Program-made: the position numbers and the translations under genes | Source: an uncultured Bacteroidaceae bacterium | GTDB taxonomy: Bacteria > Bacteroidota > Bacteroidia > Bacteroidales > Bacteroidaceae | Length of the DNA stretch: 64,000 bases | Assembly (NCBI GenBank): GCA_905233285.1 | Contig: CAJODY010000004.1 | Location: 1 to 64,000, forward strand | Direction of reading: 5' to 3' | The notes under the pieces: model-generated | What the model saw: only the letters and a program-made list of their open reading frames with translations | The model's database searches: none | What the model was told of the DNA's origin: nothing | In this document: positions 18,865 to 28,579 of the stretch, piece after piece | How positions within the stretch are numbered: position 1 is the first letter of the stretch | How the letters are laid out: each line of letters opens with the position of its first letter

Positions 18865-20352
18865 AAGTTTCACCTTCACTCCCTTCGACTCGTTATGCAG
18901 ACGGTCAAGAGCAGTCACTACGAATGTGCATCCCATCTGATTACCTTTGATTTTCATCTTTGTGTCTCGGGTCGTTCCGTAAATCTTGCTTGCCAGTTCC
19001 GTATTCGGTTTCTCTCCCCTCTCAAATCTGTACACCACATACTGCACAGCCTTGTCCATCTCCTTCTTTGCCTTTGGAGCCTCCCATGTCAGGTAAATGT
19101 CGTTACCTATCGCCTGCACCGTTGCACCCTTCGGCTTCTTCGGAGCTTTCTTGTCTATAAACGTCATCCGTGGCTGCAGTGCAGGAGTGTTGTGATACAC
19201 CCTCTCCAGCATCGTGCGGTAATTGCCCGGATTGTTCACCACCGCAGCAGCATACCACTGACAGCTGCCCTCTATATTTGGGAGCGAACGCTGCAGCTCG
19301 TACTTAGCCATCATCTGGTGGCGTTCCGGATGCTTCGGGTCTGCACCCTTCACCGTGCGCTCCACGTCCTGACCGATGAATATCGGACGCTCCTTGCAGT
19401 AGTCGTTCCACCATCGGCACAGCACATCATAGTCAGCAGCCTTCGTTCCTATATTCCAGTAAATCTGCGGAATCGTATAGTCAATCCATCCCTTCTTCGT
19501 CCACAACACAATATCGGCATACAAGTCGTCATAATTCTGCATACCAGCCGTCGCACTGCCTCGTGCCGAGTTGTAACCCTCCGGATTATTCCTGTAAATA
19601 CCGAAAGGCGAAATTCCGAACTTCACCCATGGCTTTGTCGAGCGAATCAGCTCGTGAAGGTCCTCAATCAGCTTATTCACGTTGTCGCGTCGCCAGTCCT
19701 CTATATTGCTTATTCCACGGCTGTCAGCATTATAATAATCAAAGTCAGGAATCACTGCCCCTGCCGTCGGATACGGATAGAAATAATCATCCATATGAAT
19801 TCCGTCCACGTCATACTTCGTAATGATATCCTCTACCACCATGCATGTGTATAGACGGTTCGAAGCCAGTGCCGGATTGAATATGAGCAGGTCGCCATAT
19901 TTGAACACTCTATCCGGATGCTCTACTGCAGCGTGGCTCACAGCCAGCTGAGTCGTACCCTTCGTCTTTGCCCTGTACGGATTTATCCATGCATGACACT
20001 CCATGCATCTCTTATGACATTCCTCTACCATCCATGCCAGAGGATCCCATCCGTCCTGCGGAGCCCTGCCCTGCTGTCCTGTCAGATAGCGCGACCACGG
20101 TTCGTATGCCGAATTATACAGTGCATCGCCCTCAGCCCTCACCTGAAACATGATAGCATTAATGCCTGCACCCTGCAGCACATCGAGCTGACTCGACAGC
20201 ATCTGCCTGAGTTCAGCCATCGACTTACCCAGATACTGTCCGTTCACACACTGAATCCATGCCCCGCGAAACTCCCTCTTCGGGTTCTCAGCCACTGCAG
20301 CCACCGACACCGTCAGCAGCAACAAACATAATATATATCTTAATCCTTTCAT
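18862..20352 (-). CDS. Secreted family-10-like glycosylhydrolase (GHL10/DUF187)
   Basis: The protein has a signal peptide (MKGLRYILCLLLLTVSVAAVA) and then a GHL10 TIM-barrel domain (about 25-345). Motifs include EFRGAWIQCVN, LQGAGINAIMFQVRAEGDALY, HAWINPYRAK and DGIHMDDYFYPYP. The C-terminal 100 residues look like a fibronectin type III module (YLTWEAPKA, YVVYRFERGE). Such proteins are thought to act on cell-wall or exopolysaccharide glycans at the envelope. ATG 20352 is chosen because the signal peptide starts there; an upstream in-frame start at 20376 falls in the repeat element. The stop codon lies inside repeat copy A. Confidence 0.88.
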   Translation of the reverse strand: MKGLRYILCLLLLTVSVAAVAENPKREFRGAWIQCVNGQYLGKSMAELRQMLSSQLDVLQGAGINAIMFQVRAEGDALYNSAYEPWSRYLTGQQGRAPQDGWDPLAWMVEECHKRCMECHAWINPYRAKTKGTTQLAVSHAAVEHPDRVFKYGDLLIFNPALASNRLYTCMVVEDIITKYDVDGIHMDDYFYPYPTAGAVIPDFDYYNADSRGISNIEDWRRDNVNKLIEDLHELIRSTKPWVKFGISPFGIYRNNPEGYNSARGSATAGMQNYDDLYADIVLWTKKGWIDYTIPQIYWNIGTKAADYDVLCRWWNDYCKERPIFIGQDVERTVKGADPKHPERHQMMAKYELQRSLPNIEGSCQWYAAAVVNNPGNYRTMLERVYHNTPALQPRMTFIDKKAPKKPKGATVQAIGNDIYLTWEAPKAKKEMDKAVQYVVYRFERGEKPNTELASKIYGTTRDTKMKIKGNQMGCTFVVTALDRLHNESKGVKVKL

Positions 20353-20366
20353 TCTTCTGTTTTTTA

Positions 20367-20428
20367 GGGCGCCCATCGTTATGTCGACATGTCTATATGT
20401 CGGTATGTCGATAAAATTGGGGCGCCTA
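20367..20428 (-). repeat. GGCGCC-bounded CGACATA repeat element, copy B
   Basis: The - strand reads TAGGCGCCCC, then about 40 nt with four CGACATA-like units (ATCGACATACCGACATAT and GACATGTCGACATAACG), then GGGCGCCCTA. The first box supplies the TAG stop of the phospholipase D gene. As at copy A, the next gene starts shortly after with ATGAAAGGATTAA, so the repeated unit appears to include the ribosome-binding region and first codons. Confidence 0.7.
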
Positions 20429-21709
20429 CATCACCGGCGTCAGCAGATTTCCGAACCACCCCACAAACTGCTTCCACTTCGTTCTCGTTCGCCAGTATCC
20501 TTTCTTTATCTCTCGTGCACTTGGTTTCTGTGCCTCGAACAAGTCCACCATCTCCTTTGTCAGCGTCGGCGACAGAATCAGCGTATTCACCTCGTAGTCG
20601 CATCTCAGACTTCTTGCGTCCATATTTGCCGAGCCCACCGTACATATCTCGTCATCAATAATCATCATCTTCGAGTGGTGAAACCCTCCCTCATACAGCC
20701 ATACCCTAGCCCCTCTTTTCATCAGGTTATTACCCACATAGTGTGTCACCTCCGGAGTCATCGGTATATCGCCCTTTGCCGACAGCATAATCTGCACATC
20801 TATTCCTCTGTCTATAGCCCTTTTCAGAGCCTGTCTCACCCTGTGAGTAGGAATGAAATACGGATTAATCAGCTTCACGCTTTTTCTCGCACTGTTTATC
20901 ATCGTAGCAAACAAGTCGCGTATTGCGTCCGACGTCTTTCCCGAGCATCTATCTACAATTATCAGGTCGTCATCCCCACTTTCCATCTTCACCCCATACC
21001 TGCGAGGGAAATAATTGATACCTTTTATCTTCTCCTTCGTCACCTTCTGCCATATCGAAGCGAAAATTCCGTTCAGGTCGTCCACAGCCTCCCCTTCAAT
21101 TCTCATGTGCAGGTCGTGCCAATCGCCTATGCCTGGAATACCCTCAATATAGTAATCTGCCACATTCATGCCACCCGTATAAGCCACCTTTCCGTCAATC
21201 ACGACAATCTTACGGTGGTCGCGCGGGATGATGTGGTTCACCCATGGAAACCTTATCGGGTCAAACAGCACCAGGTCGATACCCAGTCCGCGTATGCTGT
21301 CATGCATTGCATGCTTTATAGGCTTGTTATTCGACGAATTACCGAAAGCGTCATACAGCGCACGCACCTTCACCCCCTCCTTTGCCTTCTCGGCCAGCAA
21401 CTTGAACAGCAGTCCGGCAATCGAATCATTTCTGAAATTGAAATACTCCAGATGGATAAAACTCTTCGCCGTCCTTACGTCCTCAAACAAATCGACAAAC
21501 TTATCATGTCCTGCACTGTAGAACTTCACCCTGTTGTCGTGTGTCGTCCTCAGTCCGCGCTTCTCCATGTGGTCAGCCAGCACCTCAGCCACGGTTCTTT
21601 TCTCCAACTGATTGTCCGTCAGCGCCTTGCACTCCGCAGAGCATAAAAACAACAGCAGTCCTATTGCTGCCGCCGCCAACCAGTTTACCTTGTTACCTAT
21701 TGACCACAT
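20426..21709 (-). CDS. Phospholipase D / cardiolipin synthase-like protein
   Basis: The roughly 427-residue protein has an N-terminal hydrophobic segment (about 8-27) and two HKD motifs. These are DHRKIVVIDGKVAYTGGMN in the first half and HHSKMMIIDDEICTVGSANMD in the second, the hallmark of the PLD superfamily. Bacterial relatives include cardiolipin synthases that join two phosphatidylglycerols, but secreted PLDs share the motifs. The frame is open to 21820, but the strong promoter at 21733-21763 places the start at ATG 21709. The stop is inside repeat copy B. Confidence 0.88.
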   Translation of the reverse strand: MWSIGNKVNWLAAAAIGLLLFLCSAECKALTDNQLEKRTVAEVLADHMEKRGLRTTHDNRVKFYSAGHDKFVDLFEDVRTAKSFIHLEYFNFRNDSIAGLLFKLLAEKAKEGVKVRALYDAFGNSSNNKPIKHAMHDSIRGLGIDLVLFDPIRFPWVNHIIPRDHRKIVVIDGKVAYTGGMNVADYYIEGIPGIGDWHDLHMRIEGEAVDDLNGIFASIWQKVTKEKIKGINYFPRRYGVKMESGDDDLIIVDRCSGKTSDAIRDLFATMINSARKSVKLINPYFIPTHRVRQALKRAIDRGIDVQIMLSAKGDIPMTPEVTHYVGNNLMKRGARVWLYEGGFHHSKMMIIDDEICTVGSANMDARSLRCDYEVNTLILSPTLTKEMVDLFEAQKPSAREIKKGYWRTRTKWKQFVGWFGNLLTPVM

Positions 21710-21732
21710 TCGTCTCTCGTCGAAATTTGCTG

Positions 21733-21763
21733 CAAAAGTACGACTTTTTCTTTTTTCCTGCAA
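21733..21763 (-). promoter_or_regulatory. Promoter of the phospholipase D-type gene
   Basis: On the - strand a TTG (21763-21761) is followed by a 20-bp spacer and TACTTTTG (21740-21733). This matches the Bacteroidetes sigma-ABfr consensus TTTG-(19-21)-TAnnTTTG. The predicted transcription start is about 15 bp upstream of ATG 21709. Confidence 0.7.
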
Positions 21764-21809
21764 TAGCAAAATAAAAAAATGAGTCGGAAATAAAACAAAG
21801 TCTTTTGTT

Positions 21810-21839
21810 TTGTATTTCACTCGGTTTGCACTACCTTTG
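21810..21839 (+). promoter_or_regulatory. Promoter of the beta-helix surface protein gene
   Basis: TTG at 21810-21812, a 19-bp spacer and TACCTTTG at 21832-21839 form a consensus Bacteroidetes promoter. A leader of about 55 nt precedes ATG 21901. It is back to back with the phospholipase D promoter. Confidence 0.7.
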
Positions 21840-21900
21840 CACCCGAAAACGTTAGAATAGGTTCAAGTTTTAATAACAAACAATGTTTTCAGGATAAGTT

Positions 21901-24726
21901 ATGAAAGCAAAAGGAAAAGTTTTGACGATGGTTGTGTTGCTGTTGACTCACCTGCCAATGGTGGCTGCCACTATATCGTATAACGAATGTTCGTGGAACA
22001 GTTCTACTAACACTGTAGATATTACTAAGAAGTCAAGGGACATGTCTGCTCTTCCCGACCCCTCCAATGATTGGATAGGATTGGGCAACGGATGGTACTA
22101 CGTATCGGGTGAAAAATCATGTCAGACCGTCAATATCTTGGGCGATGACGTGAACCTCGTACTCTGCGACGGAGCCAAACTGAGCTGTACTGGTGGTGTG
22201 AAACTCGAAGGTAATCATAAACTGACCATCTATTCGCAATCTACAGGCAATAAGCAGGGCCAGCTGGTGGTGACTCAGAGCTATGAAGGTGCTGCGGGCA
22301 TAGGATGCGCAAAGAACTGTGAAGACGCCGCCGGCAACATTATAGGTATGGGTACCCTCGTTATACATGGTGGCGAGATAGCGGTTTTGGGTAGTAAATT
22401 TGGTGCAGCCATAGGTGGTGGCGAGAACCGAGGCATAAGCGGTTCGGTGACCATCTACGGTGGCATTGTGAAGGCTCTCGCGGGTATTGTCGCTCAACAG
22501 CGTGGTGCCGGCATCGGCGGAGGCTGGTGCGGAGGTCAGGGTGGTCCTATCACCATCTACGGTGGTGAAGTGACTGCCGAAGGAAAAGGTTCGGGTGAAG
22601 AAGGTGGAGCAGGTATCGGCGGTGGCGGCGGAGGTCGCAGCGAAGGTGGTGCCGGTGGCACTATCAGGATTTATGGCGGTACGGTGATTGCCAGATCAAC
22701 CTATAACAACGGTGGTGCTGCTATCGGTGGTGGTAGCAAGCATACTTTCGATGAGATAATCATCTCCGGCGGTTTTGTGAGAGCCGAATGCATGAAGGAA
22801 AAATTAGATGACAAGTATTATAAATCTCAAGGTGCAGCCATCGGTTCCGGATATAAAAGCAGTCAGCACTGGGGAAAAATCAATATCACAGGTGGCATAG
22901 TTATGGCAAAGGCCATGGATGGTGCCGGCATAGGTGGCGGTGCCGATGGTAATGGAGGTGAAATCAACATCTCTGGCGGTACCGTAATAGCAACATCAGA
23001 GGAAGGTGCCGGTATCGGCGGTGGCTACAAGGGCAGTGGTGGCAACGTCACCGTCTCCGGCGGTAATGTGACATCCTATTCCAGCCAGTATGGTGCCGGT
23101 ATCGGTGGTGGTTGGAAGGGCAATGGCGGTACGGTGACGGTGACTGGTGGATATGTGACTGCCGTAGGAGGAGCCATAACCATCGACTGGTTCAAGGACC
23201 ATGACCCCGAATTTATGTCGTGGAAAAACAACGCCACCAAATACAATCTTGCTTACGACTTCCTGGCTTGGATAATCGTGGAAACTGCAAATAGCGGTAC
23301 CTACTATGGTGCCGGTATCGGTGGTGGCGACAAAGGCAAGGGCGGCACGCTGACCGTTACTGGCGGTACGGTTCATGCTATGGGTGGAAATACCGATGCC
23401 CCTGCCATAGGAGCAGGTCGCAAGGGAGATGAAAGGGGCAGTCTGTCGATTGGTGGCAACATCATGGTCTTCACAGGCGATACAGACAGAAATACCAACT
23501 ATCGCACCACAGACCGCAAGGAGAAGGCGCTCTCACAGTATAACGTCTATATAAGTGATAAAACCATACCCCTCACACCATACGGTGCTCATACATCCGA
23601 CCTCGCTGCCTTCAATGGTCAGAAGAAGAGTGTCATGCTCACCTGGCGCAAGTTCCAGTGCGGAGGACAATATACCACACTCTGTCTGCCGTTCAGCAAG
23701 AGTGATTTGACAGGTACACCGCTTGAAGGTGCCAGGATATACACCGTCAAGAACACCAAGATAGTAGACAAGATACTGAGACTGGAATTGCAGGAGGCAG
23801 AACACAAGATTGATGCCGGAGTACCGTACGTAGTGAAGTGGGACAAACCGTCCAGATACGATTACAACCCTGACAAATTCGATATAGAGACTATCATTTT
23901 TGATGATGTCATCATCGATGCCTCTGCTCCAAAGAGTGTGCAACTTCCTGACGGTACTTTCTCCGGAGCTTACGACGACGTGGACTACCACAAACTGGAT
24001 AGTGCACAGGTTGTGTTTAATGCCAAGAGTTTCGGTACACCGGCTTACGAGGGATACCACTTGGGCACATTCTACTGCAACTTCAAGGGCAAGGGCAGCA
24101 GTAAGTTCGGTTGGGAGAAGGGCAACTACGAACAGATATTCTTCTCCCTTAACGACGATATTTATGCTGGTGAAGCCATACGTTATATTACCCACACATG
24201 GGATGCAGCTACAGGTACCCTCGAACGGTTTGAGTGTATCTGTCCCGAGGTGGAACATCTCAAAACGTCCGATTTCGAAAAATGGTCTGTGCTGGACCAG
24301 AACAAATGGTATTTAATAGACCAACCGGTGTTGGATCGAAAGACGTTTGAGGTGAAAAGTGATGCCTACCTGATACTGCGAGACAATACCCATGCGTTTC
24401 TGAGGGGCGGTTTGAAACTGGAGTTAGGTGCCCACTTGCAAATCTTTTGTCAGTCGGGGGGCAGCGGAAGACTTACCGTTACTCAGTCTTATTCCAACAC
24501 AGCTGCCATCGGTGCTGCTTTGCGACTTCCCATGGGGTCGTTAGGCATACATGGAGGCACCATCACAGCTACCGGTCCCGACAACTGCACAGCTATAGGT
24601 GGAGGTAAGGGTGAATCGGATTTCACTTTTGGTTCTACTACAGAATATCCGAACACCTCAGACTCACACTTATATGTATATGGTGGCGAAATAACAGCCC
24701 GGGGGGCAAGAATGCAGCCGGCATAG
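21901..24726 (+). CDS. Glycine-rich beta-helix surface protein, 5' part of a frameshifted gene
   Basis: This 941-codon frame has a signal peptide (MKAKGKVLTMVVLLLTHLPMVAA) and then about ten imperfect 25-35-residue units of the form GAGIGGG...G.ITIYGGTVTA (about 125-530). This pattern recalls Cthe_2159-like carbohydrate-binding beta-helix proteins. A module with GGQYTTLCLPFSKSDL and a second run of repeats follow. It ends at TAG 24724-24726 just after a run of six G (24701-24706). Adding one G would restore ARGGKNAAGIG and continue into the downstream frame, so this is one gene of about 2000 codons. A cell-surface role is likely; the ligand is unknown. Confidence 0.8.
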   Translation: MKAKGKVLTMVVLLLTHLPMVAATISYNECSWNSSTNTVDITKKSRDMSALPDPSNDWIGLGNGWYYVSGEKSCQTVNILGDDVNLVLCDGAKLSCTGGVKLEGNHKLTIYSQSTGNKQGQLVVTQSYEGAAGIGCAKNCEDAAGNIIGMGTLVIHGGEIAVLGSKFGAAIGGGENRGISGSVTIYGGIVKALAGIVAQQRGAGIGGGWCGGQGGPITIYGGEVTAEGKGSGEEGGAGIGGGGGGRSEGGAGGTIRIYGGTVIARSTYNNGGAAIGGGSKHTFDEIIISGGFVRAECMKEKLDDKYYKSQGAAIGSGYKSSQHWGKINITGGIVMAKAMDGAGIGGGADGNGGEINISGGTVIATSEEGAGIGGGYKGSGGNVTVSGGNVTSYSSQYGAGIGGGWKGNGGTVTVTGGYVTAVGGAITIDWFKDHDPEFMSWKNNATKYNLAYDFLAWIIVETANSGTYYGAGIGGGDKGKGGTLTVTGGTVHAMGGNTDAPAIGAGRKGDERGSLSIGGNIMVFTGDTDRNTNYRTTDRKEKALSQYNVYISDKTIPLTPYGAHTSDLAAFNGQKKSVMLTWRKFQCGGQYTTLCLPFSKSDLTGTPLEGARIYTVKNTKIVDKILRLELQEAEHKIDAGVPYVVKWDKPSRYDYNPDKFDIETIIFDDVIIDASAPKSVQLPDGTFSGAYDDVDYHKLDSAQVVFNAKSFGTPAYEGYHLGTFYCNFKGKGSSKFGWEKGNYEQIFFSLNDDIYAGEAIRYITHTWDAATGTLERFECICPEVEHLKTSDFEKWSVLDQNKWYLIDQPVLDRKTFEVKSDAYLILRDNTHAFLRGGLKLELGAHLQIFCQSGGSGRLTVTQSYSNTAAIGAALRLPMGSLGIHGGTITATGPDNCTAIGGGKGESDFTFGSTTEYPNTSDSHLYVYGGEITARGARMQPA

Positions 24727-24749
24727 GCTGTAGCTACGAATCGAACACT

Positions 24750-27700
24750 TTGGATGTCGATATCTATGGCGGTACTGTGAAAGCCTATGGCGGTGAGGAA
24801 GCCGCAGGTATAGGCGGTGCTCCCTATAGCTATTATCGCGGACCCGTCACCATCTACGGTGGTACGGTCGAAGCCACGGCTGGTTCCGGATGCGTTGGTC
24901 GCGATTCCAAGAAGGGTAGTGCGATAGGAGCCGGACTAGGTACCTCCGACAAGGACAGCGGACTCTCCATCGGTAAGGGTTCTGTCAATCTTAAGGTAAA
25001 GGCCGGCGACTCAGCCGACAATATCGAGCGCGTCTTCACGGTAGCTGAGCGCGAACCTGCCTGCCATTGGCGCAACTATGCCAAGATCGAACCCTGCAAC
25101 CATGATGACGAGGGAGCTCTCAGCTACACCATCATCGACGACGTCAGTCACATGGCACGCTGTAACTATTGCGGCTATGTCGTTCAGGAACCCCACAACT
25201 ATAATAATACCGACCGCAAATGTCCTTGCGGAAAGGTTGAGGATGTGGAACCTGAGACGTGGACCATAGCGTTCTATACAGCCAAGGATGCCACGAGCAA
25301 TGAATACAACGAACCATACGAGTTCAGAGTGGTCAAGGGTGAGGAGTTTACCGTTCCGTCCTACGACACCCCCGACGGACTCCTCTTCATGCAGTGGATG
25401 GTCAATCCCCCTATACCTCCTACAGGCTTTGAGATGAAGGACAAGGAGTTTGACCCAAATCCTGAATATATCGGTGGTTATGAGTTCGTACCTACTTCCG
25501 ACCTCAATCTCTATGCCCGCTATCATTACGATGCCAAGGAGAAGTGGACGTGGAATGCCCAAGGTGCATTAGCAGATGTATCGGCTACGGTTAAGGTTGA
25601 ATGGCCTGATGGTACGAAGACAGGAGAACTTACAACCACCATAGATCGTAATTATTACGGAACTGACGGCATCACACCGGCATACACCAGGTTCATCGCA
25701 ACTACGTCCTACGAGCGTGCCGATGGTGTCACCTACACCTTCTCCGACCTGATAGACCGTTACGGTCTTACCGAACTCAAACTCACCAACAACGGGGATA
25801 ATTTTGACAAACTGCTCAAGAACAGATACGCTGTGGCTGAGAAGGTCAAGCTCGAAGGCATCACATTCCGTAAGGATGGAAAAATGCACCCGCTCTGTCT
25901 GCCGTTCTCTTTGACAAAAGAAGAACTGGATGCCAGTCCGTTGGCTGGCGCCACATTATATCAGAAGTCGGAGGCAAAACTGGCGGACAGTCAGTTAGAG
26001 CTCATTTTCAAGAAAGTCACCGACGACAATCTCAAAGCCAGCGAACCTTACTTCGTCAAGTGGGAGAGCGGCACCGACATCGTCAATCCTGAGTTCACCA
26101 ACGTCATCATCCAGACAGCTGAGCCGGGAGCCTTATCTGAAAACTATTACAGTCTTGTCGGCTCACTCAATATGCTGACTTTCGACGATGATGCCCTGGA
26201 ATTAGGTGCTCACCTCACACTCGACAGCGACGGACAACTGGTAGATCTGCCTGACAGAAAGATTGATGCTTTCGCAGGCTACTTCTATATCCCACATAAG
26301 AATGACGGCGACGGAACCGATGCCGTATGCAGCGTGCGCCTCAGTTTCGAGGACGGTACCGTCATGGAGAAACTCATCACCTACGGATTTGAAGGCGACG
26401 GTACGGCAGAGTCACCTTACCTCATCAAGAGTGCCCGCCATCTGAACAACATGGCGAAGTACTTCAATGCCGGCGACGAGGGCATGAAGGGCAAGTACTT
26501 CAAGCAGGGAGCCAACATTTTGTATGCTAAGCTTATACCGAACTACTTCACACCTGTCAGACTCTTCGATGGTCACTACGACGGTAACGGTTTCGTCATC
26601 AGTGAAATAAACGTCAACAAGTCCGGCGTTGAAACCACTGACGATGCGGCAATGTTCATCCGCCTTGCCGAAGGCAGCACGCTGAAGAACATCACCATCG
26701 CCAACAGCACCTTCACTGGACGTAGTGCCGCAGCACTTGTCCACACAGCCGATGTTACGGCAACTATCGACAACTGCCACCTCCTGAAGGATGTCAGCGT
26801 CCTTTCCAACTATCACGCAGCAGGTGGAATAGTAGCCTATATGACTGGGGGCAATACCTCCGTCACCAACTGCACCAGTCATGCCTCCGTCACAGCCAGC
26901 CAGTCCTATGCCGGCATGCTCACCAACGGTAGCGTGACCGGTTGTATCTACCTTGGCAACAGCATCGAAGCAGGTCTTGGCAAATCGACGTCATGCGTAG
27001 TCAGCGTCAACAACGGTGGTACGATGACGGACTGCTACTTCACCAATCCTGAACTCACCGATCCGAATGCGAAGCTCATGCCACATGTTGCAGAAGACAA
27101 TACCAACTTCCTGAACACATTGCATCAGCGCGATGAGCTCCTGCTCGGCGACAATAGCGGACTGAAAGAGGAAGATATCAACTATGACCTCGCCGTCAAC
27201 GGACGAGAGTTCAAAGCTCGCAAGAACGACGACGGCACATGGAAAAAATGGGCTTATGCCGTCTGTGTGCCGTTCGACATGGAAATACCCGATGAACAGA
27301 AAGAAGACGTCCTGGTTTATAAACTCCACGAGATAGATACCGAAAAGAAAGAATTTATCTTTACCAACGAATTCCCAATCCTGAAAGCTGGCGAGCCTTA
27401 TCTCCTCGTTATTGGCAAAGGCTCACTCACCTTCAACGCCAAAGATGTATTGGTAAAGGAAGTGCCTATGGAACCTCAAACCGTATCCAATCTTGACCAC
27501 TCTCAGGAACTGGGTTACTGGTGCTGCAACTTCAGACGACTCGAAAACGAGGAACTGGTAGCAGAGAAAGCCTACATCATGCAGAGCAACGGTACCTTCC
27601 GCCTTGTCGAAAGGATATATAAATCCAGACCATACATTGCACGGTTCGTTGCATACTTCTCAGCCCTGGAGCCTATCGGCACATCGTTCACGATGAAATT

Positions 27701-27923
27701 CGTACAGACAGAGAACGGCGAAGAGACAGGTGAAGAGACCGATTTCCCAGCTGACCTCTTCTACAGCGACTGCGACATCGATGACCCGACCAGTTTACCG
27801 TTTACCGTTGACCGTTTACAGGAAGAAGGGCAATGGTACGACCTTTCAGGTCGCAAGCTCAATGGCAAACCGGCAACCAAGGGCATATACATCGTAGATG
27901 GAAAAAAGATTGTTATCGAATAA
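24750..27923 (+). CDS. Beta-helix surface protein, 3' part of a frameshifted gene
   Basis: The frame that resumes after the G tract begins with the same repeats (DIYGGTVKAYGGEEAAGIGG). A small Cys module follows (CNYCGYVV...CPCGK), then an InlB/Listeria-Bacteroides-like repeat (TIAFYTAKD...YEFVPTSDLNLYARY). Next are two more CLPF-type modules (HPLCLPFSLTKEEL; YAVCVPFDME) flanking a GLUG-like stretch. The C-terminal tail is WYDLSGRKLNGKPATKGIYI, typical of Prevotella proteins sorted to the surface. The Met at 24750 is internal to the repeat region and is probably not a real start. Confidence 0.8.
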   Translation: MDVDIYGGTVKAYGGEEAAGIGGAPYSYYRGPVTIYGGTVEATAGSGCVGRDSKKGSAIGAGLGTSDKDSGLSIGKGSVNLKVKAGDSADNIERVFTVAEREPACHWRNYAKIEPCNHDDEGALSYTIIDDVSHMARCNYCGYVVQEPHNYNNTDRKCPCGKVEDVEPETWTIAFYTAKDATSNEYNEPYEFRVVKGEEFTVPSYDTPDGLLFMQWMVNPPIPPTGFEMKDKEFDPNPEYIGGYEFVPTSDLNLYARYHYDAKEKWTWNAQGALADVSATVKVEWPDGTKTGELTTTIDRNYYGTDGITPAYTRFIATTSYERADGVTYTFSDLIDRYGLTELKLTNNGDNFDKLLKNRYAVAEKVKLEGITFRKDGKMHPLCLPFSLTKEELDASPLAGATLYQKSEAKLADSQLELIFKKVTDDNLKASEPYFVKWESGTDIVNPEFTNVIIQTAEPGALSENYYSLVGSLNMLTFDDDALELGAHLTLDSDGQLVDLPDRKIDAFAGYFYIPHKNDGDGTDAVCSVRLSFEDGTVMEKLITYGFEGDGTAESPYLIKSARHLNNMAKYFNAGDEGMKGKYFKQGANILYAKLIPNYFTPVRLFDGHYDGNGFVISEINVNKSGVETTDDAAMFIRLAEGSTLKNITIANSTFTGRSAAALVHTADVTATIDNCHLLKDVSVLSNYHAAGGIVAYMTGGNTSVTNCTSHASVTASQSYAGMLTNGSVTGCIYLGNSIEAGLGKSTSCVVSVNNGGTMTDCYFTNPELTDPNAKLMPHVAEDNTNFLNTLHQRDELLLGDNSGLKEEDINYDLAVNGREFKARKNDDGTWKKWAYAVCVPFDMEIPDEQKEDVLVYKLHEIDTEKKEFIFTNEFPILKAGEPYLLVIGKGSLTFNAKDVLVKEVPMEPQTVSNLDHSQELGYWCCNFRRLENEELVAEKAYIMQSNGTFRLVERIYKSRPYIARFVAYFSALEPIGTSFTMKFVQTENGEETGEETDFPADLFYSDCDIDDPTSLPFTVDRLQEEGQWYDLSGRKLNGKPATKGIYIVDGKKIVIE

Positions 27924-27942
27924 TATTAAAACAAATACAACT

Positions 27943-28095
27943 ATGAAACAAAAGAATTACAGCAAACCCAAAATACAGGTTGTAGAATTAAAGCATCGTA
28001 ACTATATACTTCAGAATTCAGGCGACCCGGAACCATACAATCCGGACAAGCAATCTAAATCGTCCCCCGATTCCGACCCTGCAGATTTGTGGTAA
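27943..28095 (+). CDS. 50-residue peptide of the K-x-Y-x-x-P type
   Basis: ATG 27943, 20 bp after the surface protein stop, begins MKQKNYSKPKIQVVELKHRN and continues YILQNSGDPEPYNP. Short proteins with this K-x-Y-x-x-P-x-I-x-V-V-E-L start and a later SG motif are common and unassigned in Bacteroidales. The second half is polar and rich in Ser, Asp and Pro. It is probably cotranscribed with the surface protein. The ORF could begin upstream at 27898 only by overlapping the previous gene. Confidence 0.6.
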   Translation: MKQKNYSKPKIQVVELKHRNYILQNSGDPEPYNPDKQSKSSPDSDPADLW

Positions 28096-28104
28096 CATCA
28101 AGCA

Positions 28105-28170
28105 TATACATATAAGGGTTAATGGTTAAGGGTTAAAGGTTAAGGACCTTTTGTAAGGGTTAAAGACCTG
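28105..28170. repeat. AT-rich heptamer repeat tract
   Basis: Repeats of AAGGGTTAA and AAGGTTAA, with AAGGACCTTTTGTAAGGG, closely match the tract at 96-216, including the AAGGACCTTTT core. It separates the small peptide gene from a gene remnant. Confidence 0.7.
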
Positions 28171-28182
28171 ATACATATATAT

Positions 28183-28562
28183 AATTATGATGAACTGACT
28201 CCGAGCATCACAAAAGAGAATTATCAAGAGCTGTGCTACTACAAGCCAGCCACCGATGTGGAGCTCTACAGGGTAGAGACCATCAAGGAATATATCAACT
28301 GGGCAAAGCAGACAGCTCCTGCCGAGAACAGAAAACAACATCGGTTTTTCAGACGTACTCGACTATGCATATCACATATACGACAACCTGGAGTCAACAG
28401 AATAACGTAGTTTGGACAGAACGCAGCAATGTTTACAAGGCATCAGCCTTCGACAAGGCAACCGGTTGGAGCCGCTTCCTCGACAAGAACCTCCAGAATA
28501 TTGACCCTGAAGTTAATCCGGTAAACACCTCAACTATTGTTCCCTTCTGGCTGGGAGACTAA
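28183..28562 (+). pseudogene. Decayed gene remnant (unidentified)
   Basis: Protein-like stretches appear in successive frames. One frame from 28183 reads NYDELTPSITKENYQELCYY and VELYRVETIKEYINWAKQ. Another near 28335 reads NIGFSDVLDYAYHIYDNLES. A third from about 28390 reads WSQQNNVVWTERSNVYKASA and ends PFWLGD at 28562. No frame has a plausible start. The composition suggests the C-terminal part of a larger protein broken by indels. The family was not recognised. Confidence 0.5.
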
Positions 28563-28579
28563 ATTCAAAAAAGCGGTTG

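Noticed and set aside
20381..21646. A 421-codon + strand frame opposite the phospholipase D gene
   Set aside because: It is fully antisense to a protein with two HKD motifs and is rich in Cys, His and Arg with no domain signal.
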